64,000 nucleotides of DNA from Zhengitettix transpicula (GCA_037074705.1 CM073591.1:91547532-91611531), one strand, 5' to 3'. Numbered from the stretch's first letter, positions 49,653 through 62,363 are shown. The notes: generated by a model not told the origin, from the letters alone. Made by a program: numbers and translations.

Positions 49653-49845
49653 TGCCCGACCTACCAGATGCAGGTTTTCTATGGTTTGTCCTGCATCGCT
49701 TTTAGGCGAATGCCGGGTAGGATCCTTAAACCATAACCCGGGGGGCCTAGTTAACCCTTGGCTACTTTCCTCTACTCTTCTGCGTCCCTCCTTTCAAATT
49801 CCTTCCTATGCTATTAAAGGCCTATTACTCTAAAATAAATAATAA
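49653..49845 (+). repeat. Family A repeat, copy 7 (3' part, internal deletion)
   Basis: Begins TGCCCGACCTACCAGATGCA and follows copies 4 and 5. It lacks about 35 bp between CTATTAAAGG and CCTATTACTC that hold the GTTGCCACCATGTGG block in other copies. It ends in an A-rich tail. Confidence 0.78.
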
Positions 49846-49883
49846 ACTAATCTACACGAGGGAAGCGACTCAATGCCATTAGA

Positions 49884-49902
49884 TGACGTCATCTCACACT
49901 AT
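49884..49902. repeat. 19-bp word with CRE-like palindrome, copy 1
   Basis: TGACGTCATCTCACACTAT is repeated exactly at 58241-58259. Both are followed by related GC-rich words (GAGCTCACGT against GCGCTCGTGT). TGACGTCA is the CREB/ATF palindrome. It is probably part of a dispersed repeat rather than a promoter. Confidence 0.5.
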
Positions 49903-50171
49903 CCCCGGAGCTCACGTTCTCTGTGCAGGTGGAGGTGGAGGTGCAATCTTTGGTGTTGGAGGAGTCAGGGCATATAGACATGAAACAACGATTAGACGAT
50001 GAATTGTCCAAAATTAGAGTTAATGTTGCAAAAAACCGAAACTACTTAGAAGAAGTTCATAAATGATGTACAAAAAGAGTACGAGGGACTATTAGTTGTT
50101 GAATCGCTATGATGTGATGATTGTGAAAAAAAAAAACTCATTTATCCAGTTAAAGAAGGCAACAGTACTAT

Positions 50172-50321
50172 ACAGTATTACGTCACGGACTCTTACACGT
50201 ACTTCATGAAGCTCATTTGGCTGTTGGACACGGAGGACGTGATAGAATGTTGAATGAACTTTTAACCAAATACAAAAACGTTTCACGTCATGATATAAGA
50301 ATAGTACATGCACCTTTGTGA
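50172..50321 (+). pseudogene. Integrase zinc-binding (H2C2) domain remnant
   Basis: The reading VLHEAHLAVGHGGRDRMLNE followed by LLTKYKNVSRHDI matches the first half of the HHCC zinc finger found at the N-terminus of integrases of retrotransposons and of the integrase-like DNA transposons (H....VGHGGRDRM...L...Y.N.TR..I). The two histidines are present. The Cys pair that should follow is lost to a stop and decay. No other integrase part is readable. Confidence 0.6.
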
Positions 50322-50359
50322 ACATTGTCAGAAAAAAACTTTGTTCATACTTTTGTCAT

Positions 50360-50480
50360 TCTATAGAATGCCTAGGTATTATATACAATGCCTAGGAAAA
50401 GTGTGTAATAATTCTCATATTTCATACATTGCCTAAAAACGCCGGACATTATATAGAATGTCGGCTTTTCATTCATTGCC
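50360..50480. repeat. Cluster of AATGCCTAGG / TATAGAATG words
   Basis: AATGCCTAGG occurs at 50367-50376 and 50387-50396, CATTGCCTA near 50430, and GACATTATATAGAATGTCGG near 50449, which is itself palindromic. Short-range, irregular reiteration of unknown origin. Confidence 0.5.
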
Positions 50481-51200
50481 GGTAACATATACATTAGTAA
50501 TAAAGATAGAATCCCTACAAATGCTTATGTCCAACACGGTACACATTAATACAAAGACTGATTAAGATTAATCAGATTCAGGAATCGAATTTAGCGAGGA
50601 ATGAGGATAAAATGTCATAAATAATGAATGGAATAAACTTATTACGGATCGAAAATCAGTCTAAATAGCGGAAATTCGGCACTTAAAATGAACCTTGGTT
50701 AGAAAAATTAATTTTGTGAACCTCTGATTACAATATTGTAAATGTTAAGTTCACTTACATTGTGTTTATTGATAACACTCATATCCACAGTATTGATATT
50801 TATTTCATTTAAATTTGAATTATTATTTCATTTGTATTTTCTACATGTATGCGTCTTTGTCAGAAAGACAACTTGCAAAGTCGTGGTATGGAGACTGTAT
50901 TTCAGATAAATGGAAACTCGACGTCTGTTCAACAAGTATCCAATATTTGAAGAACAAACATTGATTTAGTCGTAAACTTGCTTATACTGTATCGGCTTGA
51001 ACAATAGTCTCCTTGTTAATTTCTGCGCGGACTCGCCATTGTTAGAAACACTTCTGGAATATATTTTTTTCGAATATTGTTCCCAATAATGTCTTCCCTA
51101 AATTCAAATTCGTTAACTTGGGGATTGACCTTAATGTAATCGGGACCATGTATGAGGTTACAGCTTTGAAGAAAGAATGGTTCTAGCATAACGGCTGAAA
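50481..51200. other. AT-rich stretch, nothing recognised
   Basis: No coding or repeat signal beyond a short minus-strand frame (51016-51255). Confidence 0.4.
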
Positions 51201-51203
51201 ACT

Positions 51204-51272
51204 GTCCAAATATAATTTTAGTGTCTATGACGTCATAGAACGCAGTCCATGACACTAAATTTATATTTGGAC
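51204..51272. repeat. Inverted repeat with CRE-like centre
   Basis: Arms 51204-51225 and 51251-51272 match over 22 bp with one mismatch (GTCCAAATATA against TATATTTGGAC). Inside lies the perfect palindrome CTATGACGTCATAG. It lies 40 bp upstream of a CTGATGA...GAAAC motif. Confidence 0.75.
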
Positions 51273-51310
51273 GTTAATTTGAACATAAACATACCTTCAA
51301 AACTGCCTAT

Positions 51311-51345
51311 TACCTGATGAAGTCCCAAAATTGAGGATGAAACGT
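51311..51345 (+). ncRNA. Hammerhead-like core motif (candidate)
   Basis: CTGATGA, then an 18-base segment with weak TCC/GGA pairing, then GAAACGTCG. This has the two conserved single-stranded boxes of a hammerhead ribozyme core. Helices I and III are not obvious, so activity is unproven and a decayed copy is more likely. Confidence 0.3.
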
Positions 51346-51372
51346 CGTTAATTAGTAATGATTTTCTGTTTA

Positions 51373-54300
51373 AGTTGAATAATACACATTCTGACAAATT
51401 GGACGTTTTTCTGTTTATTTATTAAATGTTAATTGTCGGATTATATTGCATTTTGGTTGATATGTTGAAGCCTTTTGCCAATAATCATAACGAATAATAC
51501 GTAAAAACAAAGGTATGTCTGTCATACATTGGAATGAGGTGGTTTGTATTCAAATTCCGGTAAAATTCCTTTCAATTATTGCGTATTTCAATATTATATA
51601 TTAAAGAAATTATGGCCAAATATGTCGAAGTGACAATAAAAAGTTTAAACTGTTACATTAAGCAACATGTATCTATTGGAAACTTATGTATTTTGCTTTC
51701 ATGAGTTTCCACTCAGAAATTCAAGATTTATAAATAAAATTTATTGAATTTATTTTCTGTATATAGTTTGTTACCACTGGTAGAAAATAGTCAAAGATTT
51801 CAAATATTATGATGAAACTATACTGCAATATATTCTAAATATTTAAAGATGAAGTTGGCATATTTCTTCTCTAAATGATATATTTTCCTTTTTCCATCAT
51901 TTATTAATGCATATTTGATCCTATTTCCCTTTGGAAATAAAGATGTTACATAATCGTGCTTACACGTTTATCGACCCTGAAGAATGCAAGAGTCGTTCTT
52001 GACTATATTGATAACATGTACAATTATTGAGAATATGTAAAGCAGATTGATATCATTAAAGCTGACGTTACTGGGTCAGACAATTTTGTAAATTATATCG
52101 GTGCATTAATTAAGAATTAAGATTAAGCCAAAAATGTATTTATAGCAGTATTTAAAGGTGAAACAAACAATAAATAAATAATTTTTATTAGTTTATATCA
52201 TCTTTTAGATTTAAGAGTTTTACTGGTTGGCTTATAGAATGAGCAATGGACAGAGTAGTCGGTGAATACTGAAGGAGAGGCCAGGAAGAACTGTTGCCCA
52301 ATAAGAAACTGTTGTAAGTGGAATTCCTTGTTGCAGATACCAGCCCGAAGTTACGAGACGAGTCTGAAGAAGCAATGATGCACAAATGCAAATCTATTAC
52401 TCCGCCCACGAAAAGTCAACGACAGGATTATTAACAATGAATTGGTGCTCTATGGCTGTATTAAGAATTAAGTTATTGATTATTCGGTATTATAGTATCC
52501 AGTAATGTAAACCCATAATAAAACATTTACCTGCTTTCTCCTTCTGTAACCAACTTATCAGCTAAATTATATTCATCTTATTATTGTTGTCCGTTTTTAA
52601 CACGAAAACTATCCTAAACCCATCAACTTTAACGTGGTGAAAACATCAAAATTTATTCATCTGGCTCTATTATAAGTCATAACGAACAAGAATGATTAAA
52701 AAATCAATTGTTGGAATTTGTTTCAAGTATTCTCAAGCTCAAAACACGATTATGGATATTATTTGTATGTAATAATCTCTAAAAGTTATATTGATGAAAA
52801 CCGTCTCGTGAAAATAATAACTCATTTTGCTGACTCATTCAGATATTAGGAGTCAAAAAATTGGCGTATTTAATTGGATACTAAACTGGAAACTCTAACT
52901 CTTACGCTTAAAATTTTACACGCATTCTAATTAAAAAAAAGTACCCAGCTTTATCGTTAATTTGCAGTGTGAAGAGACCTTGATGTGGAGAGATGTTGTA
53001 AGAATCGCGTAGTAGTGTGATGTCTTATTAAAATAATACTGTTGTTTTTTAAAATAGTTTGCAATAAAGGATAATTGTAATTTTAATAACCAGTTTTACT
53101 AATAAAATTTTTAATGTGGATTTAAAAACCCAAATTCTCATTTTAGCAATGTAGACATACACAAAATTCAAAATCAAACAAATGATCTAATCAAAATTAT
53201 ATTTTCTTTCTGATGATAGTGGAACATCATTGTACCCCTAATCGTGAATATGTAGGTTTCCCGTAGGTTTCAATTGAAATATCTTTTCTGACGCAATTTA
53301 TAAATTAGTATAAAAACAAAAGTTTCTTGTTATCATCAACAGCTCATCGTTCAATATTAAACCCTGTTATAAAATATTCATGTCATATGGGCTTATTATG
53401 CGGATACATTATTCTCCTAGTCCGTAGTGAGGGCAGTTTATTGTGACTCCCGATAAAAGGGACAATACTTTCAGAAAATATCACTTATTTTCTCGTGACT
53501 AACGCAAGCAATTTTTAAATTGTAATTTGGTCAAGGGAAATTCAGCAAAAGTAAGGTTTTTTAAATACATAATATAATTTCAACGAAAGGCCTATTCCAT
53601 TTACAGAAATTTAAAGCAATAGTTGACAATGGAATTGCCTTTAATTTCTAGGAAGTGTTGCAACGAAGCGAGGATTTTCAATCTCTTCTCGCTCCAATAT
53701 TGCAATTAAAATATGTACGATAAGCCTATGTCGTTTTCGATTTCCGGCCTATTAATATAAACCAGTCAATATACTTGTAATAATCATAGTCAGAACTCAT
53801 AACGTCCGTTACTTTTTCCTGTTTATGTCTCCGAATGAGTGGCGCTGCTCGAGGTCTCCAGTTCACTTACAGTAAGGGGTCACTTGACGATCAGCGCGAG
53901 GAGAACAACGACGATAACAGCTATTTTTCAATGGTACAATTATTACATTTTCAACCGTCCGTCTCGAATTCAAGAACATCGATTCTTTTTACGTGTTATT
54001 ATCGTTTACATTTACACGTTTAGATACGGTTGCTTAAAAGTAATGTCGGGTTAAGCTGATTTACTAATAAACAATAAAATTAGAACGGTAAAAGTGGAAG
54101 GAAACGTTCAGAAATTAATTTCAGTTGCAACCTTTGGTTGACAAAGGTGATAGGTAAAAACCATAAAAAATGAGACTAAACTGTGGCACGTCGGAACGAA
54201 GAGTTCAAAATAATTTTGCAAATATCAGGGTAAATTCTCTCGCCAGTACAGCGAGTAAATCAAATTGATCACGTAATATTGCAAGACTGGGAACATTGCA

Positions 54301-54379
54301 TGAAAGTGCAACTGAGAACTCCAACAAAGAAAAGAAATAGTTCGGTACGTGTGGTGAAGATTTTGGAGGCAATGTAAAA
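51373..54379. other. AT-rich stretch without a recognised gene
   Basis: No coding region supported; frames at 52188-52409 and 53835-54054 lack domain signal. No element ends identified. Confidence 0.45.
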
Positions 54380-54510
54380 ACTATCCTGTGACGCGGCGCC
54401 CATTTTGTGGGCGTGTCTGTCGGGCGACGGCGCCGCGGCGCCCCTGCTGACTGGCGTCGTGATTGGTTGTTCAAGGCGCCGCCTTTACGAGTCCGGCGCA
54501 GTGCTTTCAT
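54380..54510. promoter_or_regulatory. Short GC-rich, CpG-dense island
   Basis: Sharply GC-rich against an AT-rich background, with many CG dinucleotides and repeated GGCGCC/GCGCCG words. It includes GATTGGTTG, an inverted CCAAT box. This would fit a promoter or the 5' region of a retroelement. No downstream open frame supports a gene on either strand; the 101-codon minus frame (54205-54510) is compositional. Confidence 0.35.
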
Positions 54511-54824
54511 AGCAAATTCAGAAGAAATTATCTAAGGGTGAAAACAAATCGTCATTATCACAATTATTAACATATATTCAATTTAAAATTCTTACCCATA
54601 CGAACTTGTTCTATTTTAGAAGTGGAAATTTTTATTGGAATCATGCATAATTCACACATTTCGTCTTAAAATAAAATTAATCACTGCAATAATATGACTC
54701 ACAGTGTCTGCAAACAGTTAAATATGCTAAACTTATACAAAATGAATAATTATTTGATAAAAGTTTTAATTTAACGTCTGTTTTGAATTTATATTATATA
54801 TACAGGCAATTTTTGTTGTTAATT

Positions 54825-55007
54825 TTTATTATGACGACGTTTAAATACCTTTTTGTATCTTCTTCAGGTATTTTCCAAATTAACACGACTGTTCAAAAAC
54901 TGTGTGAATTTAATACCTTGTTTCGTTTAGTTGTGCTAGTTTAGCGTGTTAATTTGGAAAATACCTGACGACGATACAAAAAGGTATCGAAACGTCGCCA
55001 TAATAAA
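54825..55007. mobile_element. Foldback element with 63-bp arms
   Basis: Arms 54825-54887 and 54945-55007 pair along their whole length (GGTATTTTCCAAATTAACACG against CGTGTTAATTTGGAAAATACC) with few mismatches, around a 57-bp loop. The right arm contains CTGACGA, a perfect GATAC/GTATC hairpin and GAAACGTC. The left arm has the mutated equivalent. Confidence 0.8.
54965..54996 (+). ncRNA. Hammerhead-like motif within foldback arm (candidate)
   Basis: CTGACGA (54965-54971), one extra C, stem GATAC (54973-54977), loop AAAAAG, stem GTATC (54984-54988), then GAAAC (54989-54993) and GTC. This resembles hammerhead helix II with both conserved boxes but has one unpaired base too many. Similar words recur in the Penelope-type tails (CTGAAGA...GAAACG). 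Confidence 0.35.
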
Positions 55008-56329
55008 AAATAAAAATAAAAAGTGTCTGTATAAGGTCATCAATTGTTTTATTAATTATTTGGTTAATTATATATTCGATTGGCCATAATAAAGCAAATT
55101 ATGTTAGTGGAAGAACGAGTAAAATATAAATAAAAACAGGTAGACGACGGGACACCATAGCTGGCTCACTGGAATGGACTTGAATAGATTTAAAGAATGA
55201 GTGTTCGGACCCTCATTCTTAACACTTTCTTTTCTGTTCAAAACGTTGGATTCTTTCTACTACCAAAATGTTTCAAACTTCTAATCCAGAGTACGATAAA
55301 TCTTTTTTTTGCACACACTATGTCTAAAAACTAACTTTTTCACCATCCTGTGGAGACTACGCTTTCACCTCTGGGTTAATACTATCGTATAACATGAGAG
55401 GAGAAATTTTTTACCCCCTGAAGTAGATCAAATTAATGTAGTTCTGATTATATTTCAACTAATTGTGCACCTCCCTCACAGTAGCCATTTTTATACAGTT
55501 TTCGGACTCACTGTTCTAATGAGGGCCTCCACTTCTGGCCCTTTAATAGCAATGGTCACAAATTGAATAAATATTTTCGTCTGCAACTTCAATATCACAA
55601 TTTTCCTTTCCTTTCCAGTTTTATATTTCAAAAGAACTTTGAATATTCCGTAGTTGTTTATGAGTGGATACTGTCGTATTGACTACATGACCCTAGTTTT
55701 CTGCAACTTTCATTGTCCGTTAGTTCCTTTCTGTCGTTTTTATTTCATGTAATGATTCGAATATTCGCTGAATGTACAGTTTCAGGGAGTATCGAATCGC
55801 TAAAAATTCATAAAATTATCTATCTGTATTTTAAAAATGGTACTTTTATCTGTACATTGCCTATAATCGATTGCTTCTATCGTGCGCGTCACATTTCTTG
55901 GCGGCTCAGTTTAGTGTCCTTCCCCCCCTTGCGCTGTAAATGAGCATCAGTAAGCTCCTAAAGTTTGACCGGGTCAGATAGCGTCGTGTATGTGTTTATT
56001 CCGCGCTGCCTCCCCTCTCCGCCCTCAATCTGCGCTATACACGATCGCTGCTGACGCGTGCTATTCCAACATATCTTTGCGTTTTATGCACATACCAGTA
56101 TGTCATCTTACAACTTCTATCCTTATATGCTCCACAAGAAAAATCTATGCTTTACGCAAATTGAAAGTTAGATATACATTTCTATAGGAATATTACTAAT
56201 TAAATGGACAATTATTCTGCATCAATTGAATAGTATTGAACATTATTTAATTTAAAATTGTTGAAAATACAAAACAGCTGTATTAGATTAAGACTAATTA
56301 GATAACGAATTAACTATTACGTTTTTTAA

Positions 56330-56425
56330 TCACCTGACGAAAGTACCAAGGATTGCAAGAAACGTTGTGTGGTATTTATTTTAAATATGAATGTTGTCTG
56401 GTAACTTATTTATCTAATTATTATT
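56330..56425 (+). mobile_element. Penelope-type tail, single, diverged
   Basis: CACCTGACGAAAGTACCAAG, then AAACGTTGTGTGGTATTTAT, then a decayed GTCTG...TTATCTAATTATTA end. Plus-strand orientation; no partner. Confidence 0.55.
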
Positions 56426-58240
56426 TAATAGCAAGTTTTGAATCTATTCCATTTTAAAAAAATTAATATTAGTCCCATATTTTCATGTACATCAGTTGCT
56501 GAAGCAGTATATATTAGTCAATACAGCATTTTGCATGCTTACTAACAACGTTAAGCGAATGGCTATATCCGGGACCTTGAGGTATGTTGTTAACTAATTC
56601 ATAAACCGAAATGAAAAGGAGCATTGATCTGAACCGCGCAATATTAGCACAAGCAATTAGGGACAATGATGAAAAACAGCCTTGTACACGGTGTTTCCGA
56701 ATGGCGGGAATGCGGTGCAGACAACGATTCGCTATTTACTTATTTCCCAGGAAAGCTATTGGCAGTCAGCGTTTACTGAAAGCGGCGACTTTTTGTTTAC
56801 GATACAGGTCGTAGCTTTCTCTTTCGTCTTCTCAGCCTTGACTTCGAAGATGCTGTCTCAGTTCAGGCTGTGTAACCTACAGAACATGCTTAGCTGATTA
56901 CGTTACCGTCCAAATCGCGAGGCTGCATAATTATCATGAAATTCAACCTGAATCATTTGACTAATTCACGCTAAATACCGGAGCCCTTCTAAAGGCCTTG
57001 AGCATCAGGTCTCGAATACTTTCTTCAGTGTTAATAGCCTACATTACGTAGGGAAATACCTTACTATAACTCGTTATTTAAACTTAAAAATTTAAGGAAA
57101 TAATTAATTATTTTGTTTTGACACCATATCAATTGGTAAATAATTTATATTGTATTCCGTGATGAACCTTACAAAATAAACTTCTATTCATGCAACTATT
57201 GCTAGGTTTTTTTTGTATTGTCTTGTACGTACCTCAAATTGTTTCTTGTTTGAGTTTATAAGCCAATTCTAAGAGACATTCATACGTGGATCTCATGTTA
57301 TACAACTTAATTCTGCGCTATATGCATTACTGGGTTGATATTTAAAGGCAACTGCCAGATATTATTTGACATGTTATAAATTTGCGGGAGATCGTTACAT
57401 TGTACTGATTATCCATAGCCTGAAACTCCATATATTTACTTGGGAAACCAAGGAAACATAGCACAGTGACGACCGAAAGGAAATTAATACCCCTCCCCTT
57501 CCAAAAAAAACACGTGTCGCGCAGCATCAATAATTATTTTCATTAATTCCAACTGTTCACACCTACTTGCATTGAACTTTATTTTCTATATTTCAATTTA
57601 TTGTTAAACTGATTTAATTTATATAATATATATATATATAATAACACAGAAATATTATATTACTGGTTATCCCGTGCGAAAACTCTGCAAACTTTGTGAT
57701 ATGATATTACGTGGAGTGATGTAATTTCAAAGTATTAGAAAAATATCATTTTTCGTATGTAGTAGATGAACAAACCCACCACGTGATTCGATTTTATTTG
57801 CCGTGTTCCAGCTTGTGGAGATTCTCTTTAAAAATATATTCTAAATAAGCTGATGTAACACTTCTTTTTATTAAGGTTGAGATCGTCGGAATCAACGAAA
57901 TTAAACCAAATTTAATGTCTCAATGCTCCAGTCAGGGTCACGACCATTTGTTGTTACCAAATTCAGTGTGATTCTGTTTATGATAAATTAGCTGACTATT
58001 GTCGAAGGTCTGAAGAATTACAGTTAACCCAAGTACATTATTTGTAGGATGAAATATAGGGGTTGCCGAGGTAGTGACACCGAAAAAAAAACATACGAAC
58101 TCAGTGGCTTTCGTAACACCCAACTGACCGTGACCGTGGTCGTGACTATCGTGCAGTAATGTATCAGATTACTATACATAATATTTTTGTGGGAGTGGGG
58201 GATACGGAAAAGGTGAGCCTTTAGCAAAGATAACGTTGCG

Positions 58241-58259
58241 TGACGTCATCTCACACTAT
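58241..58259. repeat. 19-bp word with CRE-like palindrome, copy 2
   Basis: Identical to 49884-49902 (TGACGTCATCTCACACTAT). Confidence 0.5.
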
Positions 58260-61200
58260 GAGACAGGCGCTCGTGTACAATAAGTAATTCATTGTATATC
58301 AATTAATTCCAGCTTTCTGACTGTTAATAATAAACGAATGGCAGAATAAGGCCATTTTTCAACCGTAGAAAGTAACATGCTTTCGTTAGTTTATTTTTAT
58401 AATCTTTCGTTAGTTTACTTTTATAAAACATCGGGGTGAAACACGGTTAGTATCTATAATAAAACGGTTATGTCAAAAATGCAACCCACAAAAACGGGCC
58501 CTCTGTCTCTTTATCTCCAACGAATCATGGTTTTATTTCTCCTTTGACCTAATTTTACAGGCCACTTCTGCGAAGAAGACATTAAACAAGCCAGATTCTG
58601 CCCTGTATATTCCCCTTCAACTGTCCCTCTACTTGTATCTATTACAACACATTTCAAAACTTTTATCACACCTAACTTCTTGAGCAGGTAGGAAGCAATG
58701 TCCTGAACCACCAACCACAGAAATTAATTATTAATTATGAACAACCAATCGCAAAACATCACTAAATTTGGCGAAACTGTGAAAGCAGATTTAATAATTC
58801 CAATCCTCATATAAAAGCACGTGTTCAGTATCAGAACAATACACAGTTTTTTGATATATATATATGTGGAAGTTACTAAATTTTTACAACATAGTACTAT
58901 GGAACACATTAAATTATCAAAAATTTTGGGATGAAACATCTTCAGTTGTAATTCTCAATGTAAATGTAAATTAATAAGTATTAACTACAATTTTTAATAA
59001 TAATCTAATTTAATCAAAAATTTAAACTATATTTGACTTGTATTAAATATAAAATTTCAGAATTTATTTATAAACATTGAAATTTACAATTAACCAAAAG
59101 TCCATAAAGTTTATTTCCTTTGTTTATGGGCCTCTTCAGATGTATTCAATTAAAATATATCGTAAATTTGAATAAAAAGATATAAAATAAATAATTTAAA
59201 CATCGTCCATCAATTTCCATGACCGAAATGAGAGTGGGATATTATTTATTGAACAGTTAGTCAAACTCTCTAAATATTTGTTGTTATTAATCTTAAATGA
59301 AGAGCTTTTAATTTATTATATTACGTTTACACTTAAAATATTATGAAATATCTGCGCAGTAATTTGGTAATATGTTTTTCAATTTCAATCAAATTCTTAA
59401 TTTCAAATTAGATATACGAATATAAATCCTGTATTTATAAATTCAGAATTTTATTTTTGAGATATTTTAAATACTGATCAATTTTTAAATTGTATTTTCG
59501 GTAAGTAAATATAATCAAAGGAACCACTTTAATATTTTATATAAGACTTGGAACAACGTTGCAAGTCATACAATTGAATAATCTAGTTTTGGCTATGGAA
59601 CTTTGAGGATATCTATATTTTTTCTGTTAAATTGTTTGATTAAAAAACATATTTTAAATGCTTCTTTAATAATACACATCTGAAGTGGATCATAAACAAC
59701 TAGGAAACGTTATGTATTTTAGTTACTTGTAAATTTTATTGTTTATCAATAAATTCTGACTTCTGTCCAATTTTCACTAACTACAAGTAATTTATATTTT
59801 TTTTCTGACTTAACTGGTCATAAATCATTTTTAAAACGTAAAGTTACTAGGACGACGTGTAATTCTTTTCCTTAAAATCTGGAATAAAGTTGAAACAGAC
59901 CGAGTAAATGTTATTTTTTAACAAATATATATTTATTTCAAAATTATTTACAATGAATGAATTATATACGAATTGTACAAAACTATCGATATTTTTGTAA
60001 TACTCGAACCACGCTTTGTGTTGTTCATTCTAAAAAGACTCCCTCGCAGAACAAGTTTTTCCAAAAATTAAAAAATAATTCATCCGGTTAACTTACATTA
60101 GCTTCAATTTGATCAGAAAATTGCCTTAAGCTATTCACTTTTACAAACTTTTTAAATATTTTAACTACTAAACTACTGAACAATTTGCAGACTTGTGTTT
60201 TCTGTGGCAATAACGAAATTGTTTTCTTGGAATTCGAGCGCGACACGAGTCCTGTAATTATGTTAACTGGCCTTCACAGATAGGAAGGAGTGTTATCAAA
60301 TCTTATTTTCTTCTTGCATAATAAACGTACATACCTACGCCAACAAAACCAAGTGTGGATGTAGGGATATTATATTTTAACTGCTTGCACATAAAAACGC
60401 AATAAAGCGCCTCAGACGCAGCTGATTAAATGAGAATTAAATTCAGGAAAAAATAACACGTTCATATCATTTTACGATCTAATAGTAGTCTTTATAATGT
60501 AGTTCATAAAAATATTCAGCATATTTAAAGTGAAGGTACTCATTGAATAACATTACGTAAGATTCTTTCTAAGTTCCTTAAAATTCAGGAAATAGCTGTT
60601 TGGTATTAGATTAGTATCGTCTCAAACATAAATAAATTATATACGGAATATTGTCTACACGTATCTTATACCTGGAGTGTTAAGTAGAAATTAATCAATT
60701 CCAATTTTGACATAAATTGGTTAGTTTTTTTGATGACACAAAAATTTTATGTAGAATATTTATTTGAATAACAGCCTCCGGGGAATAATGAATAGTGTTT
60801 TTTTACACAAAATTCAGTTACATTGTGAACAAGTCGCACTGTGAAAAATTATATTTAATCATGTCTCAATATTTTCACATGCTACTTTATATGAGCTCTT
60901 AATTTAGCTGTAGCATTCTGTACGGGAATCACATATTTTAAAAACTTTTAAATTTCTCCGTTAACATATTGCAAAACAACAAACCCTTTCTCAATTAAGC
61001 TAGGATCCTATCAAATCATTATATTATTACTTTTGTCTGTTATTTGGCTATTTATTCATATAATTATCTTTTAACAAAGACGTTATATATTTTAGACAAA
61101 TAAATTTTTATCATGAAAATATTAATAGTCATTTTGGATATTGACGTCAACTCAATTATTTCCGACAAGGTTTAATGTAAAAATTCCATATATTTAAATA

Positions 61201-62033
61201 CTCCACTTCTGTATTATATATACCTAGTAGTAAAGCATGTTTTTAAATTGAGTGGATACTGTTTCTAGTACGTAATTTGAAGAATCATATTTCTTGTTGC
61301 TCACAAATAAATGTGTTTACAATTTAAAATATTTGTAACTTAACTTCGGTTTAACATTGCTACCAATGTCCAAATTAGATTATTTTCTTGCGTTCTGGAT
61401 ATGTAGGTAAAATCACTGTGAACAAGTATCTGTATTATATTTTTAGGGATTCGTAATTAATTATTCTAATGATAACAAATGATAATTTGTCGGATCCGAA
61501 AGTTGTTACTTGAAGAATCTCATCGAGAGTTGTTTTACTGATCAGAATAAGTAATAGTACAATGAGGTCTTTTTAAATAAATTAATGTAAAACTTGTAAG
61601 TCTGGTTCTCTCATATCAGGACAATATCATATTAATAATTGTACTCAGCTGCAAGTTCACGTTTTCACAATGATCCTTGGTTATATTGTTTCCATAATTT
61701 TACACTTCAATCCTTCCCATTTTATAAACACACCACGTTCGGTTTTATGGATTAAACTTACGCAGAAAAGATCTGCTGATCCCATCCGAATATTTAAAGT
61801 TTGATGCCAATTGTGTGGATGTGCTTGGAATATTTTCACCACAAACAATATTTTTTTCACCTTTACTTACTTATTATTCTCTTAATCACTTTACAGTCCT
61901 CAATAAATTCAACATTACCGTTCCACCGGTCAGACAATGGAACTCGTGACTAACAATATGTCATTCCAAGTGTTTCGTATCTCGACTGTCCCGAGTCCTC
62001 CCTAAAGCAGTTTCTTTGTGCGTGATTTACAGG

Positions 62034-62294
62034 TCAATGCCTGTAGGGAACAGAAACCTCTGCCGCATTGTTCTCTTCCTCGGCGACTATGCCATATTTA
62101 CCTCCAAAGTGACCGCCTTTAAGAAGCTCCTGTGAAATCACGTCAACCCTACAATGCTTATGTCGCCACGGAACGTAGATGCTTTTCCGGGAACATCCGT
62201 TGTTGCAGCAACAATCCCGCCACCATCCTGCCTGCGTCGAAACGTGAACAGCTGAATAGATGATCTGCGTCTTACAATAGCAGACAACTATGCA
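62034..62294 (-). other. Cysteine-rich open frame of 86 codons without ATG
   Basis: Minus strand, open from a TAA at 62295-62297 to TGA at 62034-62036, with no usable ATG. It contains STQAGWWRDCCCNNGCSRKS and further on QELLKGGHFGGKYG. The block is GC-richer than its surroundings, which is what keeps it open. It could be a terminal exon of an unknown gene, an element fragment, or chance; the opposite strand also has short open frames. Not called a gene. Confidence 0.25.
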
Positions 62295-62363
62295 TTATTA
62301 TTAAACGTGGTTTGGCTGTCATAATAACATAAATTTACCTATTTAAGCGATTGACACGGACAA

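Larger units (their letters stand above)
55010..62030. other. AT-rich stretch without a recognised gene
   Basis: Mostly low-complexity AT-rich DNA. Includes a Penelope-type tail (56330), a TA microsatellite near 57625-57642, the second 19-bp CRE word (58241), and CTGAAG...GAAACG-like words near 59686. Frames of 76 codons or fewer have no domains. Confidence 0.45.

Noticed and set aside
54205..54510. 101-codon arginine-rich minus-strand frame
   Set aside because: Produced by the CpG-rich island; proline/arginine bias is compositional and no domain is seen.
55713..56187. Overlapping 65-76-codon frames suggesting a gene
   Set aside because: No domain, no splice logic, no conserved motif.
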